Part shown: piece after piece, positions 1 to 5,732 of the stretch
How the letters are laid out: every line of letters starts with the position of its first letter
How positions within the stretch are numbered: position 1 is the stretch's first letter
Origin: an uncultured Novosphingobium sp.
Lineage (GTDB): Bacteria > Pseudomonadota > Alphaproteobacteria > Sphingomonadales > Sphingomonadaceae
Reading direction: 5' to 3'
Assembly (NCBI GenBank): GCA_946886365.1
Contig: CAMPIM010000102.1
Coordinates: 1 to 12,791 of the forward strand
Length of the DNA stretch: 12,791 nt
The notes under the pieces: generated by a model
What the model was told of the DNA's origin: nothing
What the model saw: the letters and a program-made list of their open reading frames with translations, nothing else
Database searches by the model: none
Translations under genes and position numbers: made by a program

Positions 1-573
1 ACAGGTGCCGAGGACGGCGTCGCCCACGGCGAGCACCTGAACCATCTGAAGCAATGTCTGGGCTCGGCTGCGGCCTTCGCCGCGCGCGCCGCTGATGGCG
101 TCGGCGCCGGGATAGACGACCTGCACGTCCACGCGGTCGCCGGGGCGGAGGAGGCCCGCCACCGCGATTTCGGCCGTGGTGTCGATGCTGATCGCCCGCA
201 TGCCGACCGGCACGCGGATCGCGAGCTTTTCCTCGCCGCCGACCGCGTCCCGGGGGATGAGCGCGCCTGCGGCAATGGCGCGAGTGGCGACCTTGCCGAT
301 CAATTCGGCTGGCGTGGCGGCGGCGGGATGGCGAGAGGGGTCAGCTATCGCATTGCGGATCATGGCGGCGGTGATTGTCTCGCCCGTCCGGATCGGGCGG
401 GCGGCGGATGCAAGGACGACGGGTTGGGGGGATCGACTGTCCGCTGCCGACCGGATCGGTGGGACCGTCGCGGCTGATGACCGCTGCATTTCGCGAACGC
501 CCAGCAGCAGGAACAGCATGGCGGCAACCATGCCTGCAACCATCATGATCCTGGCTTTCCACCCCAACTGCAT
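1..573 (-). CDS. cpaB: Flp pilus assembly protein CpaB (RcpC/SAF domain), partial, 3' end off window
   Basis: Only the first 191 codons are present; the frame is open to the left edge. Residues 11-26 form one hydrophobic N-terminal segment (MVAGMVAAMLFLLLGV), either a signal anchor or an uncleaved signal. Residues 52-112 match a SAF-type domain (ARPIRTGETITAAMI, then a KVATRAIAAGALIPRD turn). Residues 118-156 match the RcpC/CpaB segment (AIRVPVGMRAISID, then LLRPGDRVDVQVVYPG). CpaB/RcpC proteins are periplasmic partners of the CpaC/RcpA secretin in Tad/Flp pilus machines; this role is family knowledge. The ATG at 573 is preceded on the minus strand by a GGGGGA Shine-Dalgarno about 4 nt away, which fixes the start. 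Other cpa/tad genes would be expected beyond the left edge, downstream in the same direction. No pilin gene sits directly upstream in the same orientation, so this may be the first gene of its operon here. Confidence 0.86.
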   Translation of the reverse strand, partial: MQLGWKARIMMVAGMVAAMLFLLLGVREMQRSSAATVPPIRSAADSRSPQPVVLASAARPIRTGETITAAMIRNAIADPSRHPAAATPAELIGKVATRAIAAGALIPRDAVGGEEKLAIRVPVGMRAISIDTTAEIAVAGLLRPGDRVDVQVVYPGADAISGARGEGRSRAQTLLQMVQVLAVGDAVLGTC

Positions 574-845
574 CAATTCCCCCCTTGATCTTGCGTCCAC
601 GCAAATCGCCCCGCATCGAGGCAAGACCCTGTAGCTTCGGGGAATCTATGCTTTATCGGCGGCCGAGGGGACTGGAGATGCCGCCGATTTGATGGGACCG
701 GAGGGGTAAAGATTGCCCGGCGTTAACTTCTTCGCCCGGCATTTGCGTGGCGCCGCGCGCGCAAGGGCTTTTTTGCGCGTGATCGACCGCGCGAAAGGTT
801 CAATTTGGCGCAATCTCTCCGGATCGGAGCTTCGCTGCGGCCTCG
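574..845. other. Gap between cpaB and the universal stress gene; weak hairpins only
   Basis: No convincing gene is seen in these 272 bases. The cpaB promoter should lie here, reading leftwards, but no clear -35/-10 pair is visible. Two small inverted repeats lie downstream of the stress-gene stop: CTCCG-GAT-CGGAG at 817-829, and CGCGCAA-(8 nt)-TTGCGCG at 758-779 with a T-run inside the loop. Either could contribute to ending the leftward stress-gene transcript. Neither has a terminal U-tract on the minus strand, so the terminator reading is weak. Confidence 0.4.
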
Positions 846-1661
846 TCAGTGCGCCAGCAACAGCGGAACATGCGCCTCGCGCAGCATCGTGCGGGTCACG
901 CCCCCGAAGACGAGTTCGCGCCAGCGGCTGTGCCCGAATGCGCCCATCACCATCCAGTCGGGCTTCAGCACATTGATCGCGGCTTTCAGTGTCGCCTCTA
1001 CGGTGCGGCCATCCTGCGGCCATGTGTGGAATTGCGTCTTGACGCCATGGCGGGAGAGATATTCGGGCGCATCGGTCGCGGGGAAGGGGTATTTGCCCGC
1101 CTCCTCAACGGTCACCACATCCACTTCTGCGGCATGCTTCAGCAGCGGTACGGCCAGACGGAGCGCCGCCGATGCCTCGCGCGATCCTTCCCAGGCGACG
1201 AGCGCCCGGCCCTTGATCATCATGCCCCGTGCGTCCTCCGGCACGGCGAGGACCGGCGTGCGGCCGCCCATCGCCAGATCGGCGGCGAGATGCAAAGGAT
1301 CGCTCATTTCGCGCCGAGGACCAGCGGGCAGCGTCACGATCATGAAGTCGCATAAGGCGGACGCTGAAAGCAGGCCGTGAACGATGTCGCCATCGACCTG
1401 CCGCCAATCCCAATTCACGTCTTCGCGTTGCAGCCGTTGTTCTACCTTAACACGCATGCGCGCATCGATCTGGTGCAGTTCGGCCATGATCGCGGGGGCG
1501 ATGGACGCCCCGCCATAAAGATCCCCGGCGACAAGGTTAGGCATGGAGGTGACCTGTACGCAGTGGATATGCGCGTCGAGCGCGCGGGCAATGTCACTGG
1601 CGGCCTGGAGTCGGCTCTCCATGGCGCTATCGTCGTGAATGTGGAGCAGAATGGATGTCAT
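846..1661 (-). CDS. Universal stress protein, tandem UspA domains
   Basis: A 271-aa protein with two Usp-like alpha/beta units, about residues 1-142 and 150-271. Both halves open with a beta strand (TSILLHIHD; RALVAWEGS) and close with the family's VPxLLxx-type strand (RTPVLAVPE; HVPLLLAH). The second half carries an ATP-loop-like GAFGHSRWRELVFGGVT at 240-256, close to the G-x2-G-x9-G-S/T pattern of ATP-binding Usp proteins but with GGVT in place of GS/GT. The first half has no such loop (LPAGPRREMSDPL), so nucleotide binding, if any, is probably confined to the C-terminal half. Tandem Usp proteins are cytoplasmic and linked to oxidative, starvation or oxygen-limitation stress. GGAGAGG lies just upstream of the ATG at 1661 and supports this start. 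It is divergent from the pilin-like gene and shares a 152-bp promoter region containing a palindrome. Confidence 0.88.
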   Translation of the reverse strand: MTSILLHIHDDSAMESRLQAASDIARALDAHIHCVQVTSMPNLVAGDLYGGASIAPAIMAELHQIDARMRVKVEQRLQREDVNWDWRQVDGDIVHGLLSASALCDFMIVTLPAGPRREMSDPLHLAADLAMGGRTPVLAVPEDARGMMIKGRALVAWEGSREASAALRLAVPLLKHAAEVDVVTVEEAGKYPFPATDAPEYLSRHGVKTQFHTWPQDGRTVEATLKAAINVLKPDWMVMGAFGHSRWRELVFGGVTRTMLREAHVPLLLAH

Positions 1662-1733
1662 CGCACCTCTCCATGCTCTTAAGACCGCGAAAAATGGTCG
1701 CCTTCTTATACCCTTCTTTGCCCATCGCGGTTA

Positions 1734-1749
1734 ATAGCATTTATGCTAT
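1734..1749. promoter_or_regulatory. Perfect 7-2-7 palindrome in the divergent uspA/pilin promoter region
   Basis: ATAGCAT-TT-ATGCTAT is a perfect dyad inside a short AT-rich island in an otherwise GC-rich region. It lies between the divergent stress-protein gene (start at 1661) and the pilin-like gene (start at 1814). Its size and symmetry fit an operator for a dimeric regulator, although the AT-rich core (TATATAT just to the right, and TATAAG reading leftward at about 1705-1710) could also be promoter -10 material. It matches neither the FNR box nor the CtrA site as I know them. That it is a binding site is inference. Confidence 0.45.
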
Positions 1750-1813
1750 ATATCCAAAGGCGGGTGTGGACGTCGTGCGCCGGGAAGGCGCATCGGCGAA
1801 TGGGGGAAGCATC

Positions 1814-2236
1814 ATGCCTGGAATCTTTTCAGCTTCAAGACTGTGGCGCGATCGTGGAGGCGCTACGGCTGCCGAATACGCGCTTTTGCTGGCCATCATC
1901 GGCGGCGGGATGGTCGGGGCGACCTGGCTGTTGGGGCAGGCGGTAGGCAGTCAGATGAACCAGCAGGTAGCCCTGTTCGCATCATCCGCAGGGAGTAGCT
2001 CGACCAGTTCGTCAAGCTCATCCAGCGGCGGATCGAGTGCTGGTAGCGGCTCATCGACCGGCGGAAGTAGCAGCACCGGCGGAGGTGGCACCACGACGAC
2101 GAGCACTGGCGGGACTACGACGGGCGGCACCAGCTCGGGCAATGGAAGCTCCGGAAATGGCAGCTCCGGCAACGGGAGTTCGGGGAACGGCAGTTCCGGG
2201 AATGGAAGCTCGGGCAACGGAAACGGCAAGAAGTAA
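1814..2236 (+). CDS. Flp-family (type IVb) pilin-like protein with long Ser/Gly/Thr/Asn repeat tail
   Basis: A 140-aa protein. Residues 1-16 form a short charged leader ending RDRGG. Then comes ATAAEY, so G16-A17 fits the G/XXXXEY cleavage motif of Tad prepilin peptidases (CpaA/TadV), with Glu at +5 and Tyr at +6. Residues 19-42 form the hydrophobic pilin helix (AAEYALLLAIIGGGMVGATWLL). Flp pilins usually end after 50-70 residues. Here residues 57-140 form a low-complexity tail: a Ser run (58-75), Gly/Thr/Ser blocks (76-107), six SSGNG repeats (107-136) and a basic NGKK end. The ATG at 1814 is chosen because GGGGGAAG lies 4-5 nt upstream and the leader then has normal length. A longer in-frame ATG at 1655 would run through the promoter region and bury the prepilin signal. 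A mature pilin-like surface subunit is likely. Whether it polymerises with so long a tail is unknown. A wall-like or adhesive Gly/Ser-rich surface peptide is the alternative reading. Confidence 0.8.
   Translation: MPGIFSASRLWRDRGGATAAEYALLLAIIGGGMVGATWLLGQAVGSQMNQQVALFASSAGSSSTSSSSSSSGGSSAGSGSSTGGSSSTGGGGTTTTSTGGTTTGGTSSGNGSSGNGSSGNGSSGNGSSGNGSSGNGNGKK
2132..2221 (+). repeat. Six tandem 15-bp units encoding SSGNG
   Basis: Six consecutive in-frame 15-base units (starts at 2132, 2147, 2162, 2177, 2192 and 2207) each encode Ser-Ser-Gly-Asn-Gly. The units differ only at synonymous positions (AGC/AGT, TCG/TCC, GGC/GGA/GGG, AAT/AAC). The peptide is therefore identical across all six while the DNA has drifted. 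The array is followed directly by Asn-Gly-Lys-Lys-stop. Repeat number could vary by slippage or recombination between strains. Confidence 0.93.
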
Positions 2237-2242
2237 GCCGTC

Positions 2243-2274
2243 GCGAGCGGAGCGAGGAGGCTCGCTCCGCTCGC
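2243..2274 (+). terminator. Perfect 14-bp hairpin after the pilin-like gene
   Basis: GCGAGCGGAGCGAG pairs perfectly with CTCGCTCCGCTCGC across a GAGG loop, 6 nt after the pilin-like stop codon. The position and strength fit the transcript end of that gene. There is no following T-run (it continues TTCGACAGAG), so it may act as a mRNA 3'-end stabiliser or a Rho-assisted end and not a classical intrinsic terminator. It separates the pilin-like gene from the prkA operon. Confidence 0.6.
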
Positions 2275-2365
2275 TTCGACAGAGTTCGCGGCGGGAGGCG
2301 CGCATCGCCAAGGTGCCCGCGTCCCGCAGGCAGTTTATCGTGAAATATCCGGATGGTCAGGAATA

Positions 2366-2446
2366 ATTTTTACAGTCATTCAATTTTGTAGGACTATTTT
2401 TGCCGGCTCGCGCGTATTATATCGTAACATGACTACTGCGGCGGGA
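2366..2446 (+). promoter_or_regulatory. AT-rich leader and ribosome binding site of the prkA operon
   Basis: This stretch is markedly AT-rich compared with its surroundings and lies just upstream of prkA. A TATTAT hexamer at 2415-2420 is the best -10 candidate, but no good -35 sits 16-18 nt before it. A GG/GC pair at 2391-2403 (GGACTATTTTTGC) resembles a sigma-54 -24/-12 element but has only 9 bases between the GG and the GC instead of 10. GGGAG at 2442-2446, 7 nt before the GTG, is the ribosome binding site. The exact promoter class is not decided by the sequence. Confidence 0.45.
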
Positions 2447-2453
2447 GTCGTCA

Positions 2454-4397
2454 GTGACGAAAAGCGAACTGTTTTCGAGCTTCACCCGGAATTTTGACGA
2501 ACGGCGTCAAGCCGAGATGTCGATTGAGGATTATTTGCTGGGGTGCCGCAATGATCCTCTGATGCATGCATCAGCACCGGAGCGCCTGCTGGCGGCGATC
2601 GGCGAGCCGGAGATCATAGACACGTCCCGTGATCAGCGGCTCGGGCGGATCTTCATGAACCGCACCATCCGCCGATATAAAAGCTTCGCCAATTTCTACG
2701 GCATGGAAGCGACGATCGAACATATCGTCAGCTTCCTGCGCCATGCCAGCCAGGGTCTGGAGGAGCGCAAGCAGATCCTCTATCTGCTCGGCCCGGTCGG
2801 CGGCGGCAAGTCCTCGCTGGCCGAACGGCTGAAGGCGCTGATGGAAACGCATCCCATCTATGCGCTAAAGGCCGGGGATGAGATCAGCCCGATCTTCGAA
2901 AGCCCGCTGGCCCTGTTCGACGCGGAAACGCACGGCGCGTTCATCGAGGAAAATTACAGCATTCCCCGCCGCCGCCTGACCGGCATGATCAGCCCATGGG
3001 CGCGCAAGCGGCTGGACGAGTTTTCCGGCGACATCTCGCAGTTCAAGGTCATTCGCCTGATGCCTTCGCGCATGCGGCAGATCGCCATCGCCAAGACCGA
3101 GCCGGGCGATGAGAATAACCAGGACATCAGCTCGCTGGTCGGCAAGGTCGATATCCGCAAGCTGGAGATGCTGTCGCAGAATGATCCCGATGCCTACAGC
3201 TATTCGGGCGGCCTTAATCGCGCGAACCAGGGGATGCTTGAGTTCGTCGAGATGTTCAAGGCGCCGATCAAGATGCTCCACCCGCTGCTGACCGCGACGC
3301 AGGAGGGCAATTATATCGGCACCGAGAATATCGGCGCCATCCCCTTTAACGGCATCATCATGGCGCATTCCAATGAATCGGAATGGTCGAATTTCAAGAA
3401 TAACAAGAATAACGAAGCTTTCATCGACCGCATCTATGTCATCAAGGTGCCCTATAGCTTGCAGGCGACCGAAGAACGGCATGTCTATGAAAAGCTGTTG
3501 AGGGAATCGGACCTCAGCAAGGCGCCTTGCGCTCCGGGGACACTGGACATGCTGGCGCGCTTTTCTGTCCTCACGCGGTTGCGGGAACATGAGAACAGCA
3601 ATCTCTATTCCAAGATGCGCGTCTATGACGGCGAAATGCTGCGGGAGATCGATCCGCGCGCCAAGAGCATGCAGGAATATCGGGATGCCGCCGGTGTGGA
3701 TGAGGGTATGTCGGGCACATCGACCCGCTTCGCCTTCAAGGCGCTGTCGGCGACCTTCAACCATGACAGCAGCGAAATAGCCGCCGATCCCGTCCACCTC
3801 ATGTATGTGCTGGAAGGGATGGTCCGGCAGGAACAATTCCCCGCCGATGTGGAAGCCAAATATCTGGAATTCATCAAGGGCGAGCTTGCGCCGCGCTATG
3901 CCGAATTTATCGGCAATGAAATCCAGAAGGCTTATCTCGAATCCTACAATGACTATGGCCAGAACCTGTTCGACCGCTATGTCGCTTATGCCGACGCGTG
4001 GATCGAGGATCTGGACTTCAAGGACCCGGACACGGGGCAGCTTCTCGATCGCGAAATCATCAACCAGGAATTGTCCAAGACCGAAAAGCCCGCCGGGATC
4101 GCCAATCCCAAGGACTTCCGGAACGAGGTGGTGAAGTTCGCGCTGCGCATGCGGGCCAGCAACGACGGACGCAATCCCAGCTGGACGAGCTATGAGAAAA
4201 TCCGCGAAGTCATCGAAAAGCGGATGTTCAGCCAGGTCGAGGACCTTCTGCCCGTCATCAGCTTCGGGTCCAAGAAGGACGGCGACACGGCAGGTAAGCA
4301 TGACGAGTTCGTCGCGCGGATGATCGAACGAGGCTACACCGAACGGCAGGTCCGTCGGCTGGTGGAATGGTATATAAGGGTCAAGCAGGCCGGGTAA
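2454..4397 (+). CDS. prkA: PrkA (YeaG-type) AAA+ serine protein kinase
   Basis: A 647-aa protein, the usual length of PrkA/YeaG (about 640-650). The N-terminal AAA+ part has a Walker A GPVGGGKSS at 113-121. A GLNRANQGMLEFVEMFK block at 253-269 occupies the Walker B region. ENIGAIPFNGIIMAHSNESEW (from about 291) is sensor-1-like, and FIDRIYVIKVPY (323-334) is highly typical of the family. The C-terminal half carries the PrkA-specific region (about 370-640) with conserved SxLYSKMRVYDGEMLREID and TSTRFAFKAL stretches. PrkA proteins are cytoplasmic and are linked to starvation, sporulation and nitrogen-stress responses; their true enzymatic activity (kinase, or AAA+ protease-like in Bacillus) is debated. 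The GTG at 2454 is preceded by GGGAG with 7-nt spacing; an ATG at 2429 is out of frame. It is first in prkA-yeaH-spoVR, with 24 bp to yeaH. Confidence 0.96.
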   Translation: MTKSELFSSFTRNFDERRQAEMSIEDYLLGCRNDPLMHASAPERLLAAIGEPEIIDTSRDQRLGRIFMNRTIRRYKSFANFYGMEATIEHIVSFLRHASQGLEERKQILYLLGPVGGGKSSLAERLKALMETHPIYALKAGDEISPIFESPLALFDAETHGAFIEENYSIPRRRLTGMISPWARKRLDEFSGDISQFKVIRLMPSRMRQIAIAKTEPGDENNQDISSLVGKVDIRKLEMLSQNDPDAYSYSGGLNRANQGMLEFVEMFKAPIKMLHPLLTATQEGNYIGTENIGAIPFNGIIMAHSNESEWSNFKNNKNNEAFIDRIYVIKVPYSLQATEERHVYEKLLRESDLSKAPCAPGTLDMLARFSVLTRLREHENSNLYSKMRVYDGEMLREIDPRAKSMQEYRDAAGVDEGMSGTSTRFAFKALSATFNHDSSEIAADPVHLMYVLEGMVRQEQFPADVEAKYLEFIKGELAPRYAEFIGNEIQKAYLESYNDYGQNLFDRYVAYADAWIEDLDFKDPDTGQLLDREIINQELSKTEKPAGIANPKDFRNEVVKFALRMRASNDGRNPSWTSYEKIREVIEKRMFSQVEDLLPVISFGSKKDGDTAGKHDEFVARMIERGYTERQVRRLVEWYIRVKQAG

Positions 4398-4421
4398 ACA
4401 GATGGAGGTGCTTAGGCCACC

Positions 4422-5732
4422 ATGCACATAGTCGACAGAAGGCTGAACCCAGGGGGCAAGAGCCTTGTCAACCGGCAACGGTTCCTGAGGAGGGCGAAAG
4501 CCTATGTCAGCCAGGCGGTGCGCGACAGCCTGAAGGACCGCAGCATCAAGGACCTTGCCGGAGAAGGCGAAATCACCATCCGCCGCGACGTCATTCACGA
4601 ACCCACGCTGCACCGCGCGGCAAAGGGTGGCGACCGGGAACGCGTGCTTCCAGGCAATAAGGAGTTTCTGGAAGGCGACCGGATCAAGCGCCCCGACGGC
4701 GGCGGTGGTGGTGGGGCGCAGGCGGGGGAAGGCGAGGATGAGGATGATTTCCGCTTCGCGCTTAGCCGAGAGGAGTTCCTCGACCTGTTCCTGGACGATC
4801 TTGAACTGCCCGACATGGCCAAGAAAAAGCTGGTCGCGGGCAAGATAGAGGGCATACGCCGCGCGGGTTATTCGACGATCGGCAACCCGTCCAACCTGTC
4901 CGTCCCGCGCACGATGCAAAAGGCGATGTCCCGCCGCATCGCACTACGTCGCCCGAGTGGCCGTGATCTCAGTCGGGTCGACGAGGCCATTGCCGAGATC
5001 GAGGGGCGTGCGGTGCCGTTGCCCGACGATGCCGTGGCGCTGGAAAGGCTGAAGGAGGAACGGGCGCACATCATTCGCCGCCGCAACCTCATTGCCTATA
5101 TCGACCCCGTCGATCTGCGATTCCGCCGTTTCGAGCCTGTCCCCCGGCCCGTCGCCCAGGCTGTGATGTTCTGCCTGATGGACGTATCGGGCTCCATGAC
5201 GGCGCATATGAAGGATCTCGCCAAACGCTTCTTTGCGCTGCTGCACCTGTTCCTGTCGCGCTGTTACGAGCATGTCGATGTGGTGTTCATCCACCATACC
5301 GACCGCGCGGCCGAAGTGGACGAGGAAACCTTCTTCTACAGCACGGTGACGGGCGGCACGCTGGTATCGAGCGCGCTCGACAAGCTGATCGAGGTGGTCA
5401 AGGATCGGTACAGCCCCAGCGACTGGAACATCTATGTCGCGCAGGCTTCGGACGGTGACACGCTGGCGTCGGACAATGCGCGGGTGGCCAACCTGATGCA
5501 GAATGAAATCCTGCCCTTCTGCCAATATTTCGCCTATTTGGAAGTCGGCCGGGAAGAGTTCGCCTCCATCGAAGCGGCAACCTCCGCCACGGGGCTTTGG
5601 GAAGCCTATGCGCCTGTCAGCCAGGCAAATCGGCAATTCACGATGCGCAAGGTGTCGCACCGGCGGGAAATATATCCGGTGTTCCGTGAACTGTTCCAGC
5701 GGCGCGGTGTGGGCGAAGGGACGCCCGCTTGA
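4422..5732 (+). CDS. yeaH: YeaH-type UPF0229 protein with von Willebrand A domain
   Basis: A 436-aa protein of the YeaH/UPF0229 family (E. coli homologue about 427 aa). The start MHIVDRRLNPGGKSLVNRQRFLRR is family-typical. A Gly-rich then acidic linker (93-109, GGGGGG followed by EGEDEDD) joins the N-terminal region to the rest. A VWA-like fold begins near 245: FCLMDVSGSM supplies the DxSxS MIDAS motif at 254-258, TGGTLVSSAL (310-319) the MIDAS threonine, and QASDGD (341-346) the later metal-loop aspartate, so metal binding looks intact. Its biochemical role is undefined; it is nearly always encoded between prkA and spoVR, which implies a shared complex or pathway. GGAGG at 4404-4408 is the nearest Shine-Dalgarno, with a rather long 13-nt spacing to the ATG at 4422. 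Its stop overlaps the spoVR TTG start. Confidence 0.95.
   Translation: MHIVDRRLNPGGKSLVNRQRFLRRAKAYVSQAVRDSLKDRSIKDLAGEGEITIRRDVIHEPTLHRAAKGGDRERVLPGNKEFLEGDRIKRPDGGGGGGAQAGEGEDEDDFRFALSREEFLDLFLDDLELPDMAKKKLVAGKIEGIRRAGYSTIGNPSNLSVPRTMQKAMSRRIALRRPSGRDLSRVDEAIAEIEGRAVPLPDDAVALERLKEERAHIIRRRNLIAYIDPVDLRFRRFEPVPRPVAQAVMFCLMDVSGSMTAHMKDLAKRFFALLHLFLSRCYEHVDVVFIHHTDRAAEVDEETFFYSTVTGGTLVSSALDKLIEVVKDRYSPSDWNIYVAQASDGDTLASDNARVANLMQNEILPFCQYFAYLEVGREEFASIEAATSATGLWEAYAPVSQANRQFTMRKVSHRREIYPVFRELFQRRGVGEGTPA

Noticed and set aside
341..616. 91-codon minus-strand frame overlapping cpaB
   Set aside because: It is a shifted frame of the real cpaB; only the cpaB frame has a hydrophobic N-terminus followed by SAF/RcpC motifs and a ribosome binding site.
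720..745. Possible CtrA site around GTTAAC before cpaB
   Set aside because: Only one TTAA half-site is present; the second half at the required spacing is missing.
1655..1813. N-terminal extension of the pilin-like protein from an ATG at 1655
   Set aside because: It would translate through the AT-rich promoter and palindrome and overlap the usp start. The ATG at 1814 has a good ribosome binding site and gives a normal prepilin leader.
2037..2366. 109-codon plus-strand Ala/Arg/Pro-rich frame over the pilin tail
   Set aside because: It is a +1 shadow of the repeat-coding DNA that runs through the hairpin, with no start signal.
2391..2403. Sigma-54-like GG...GC element before prkA
   Set aside because: The GG-to-GC spacing is one base too short for a standard -24/-12 promoter, so I list it only as a feature of the leader and not as a sigma-54 site.
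2865..4919. 684-codon open frame on the minus strand opposite prkA and yeaH
   Set aside because: It lies wholly antisense to two clearly conserved proteins, is not recognisable as any family, and is the usual by-product of GC-rich codon use.
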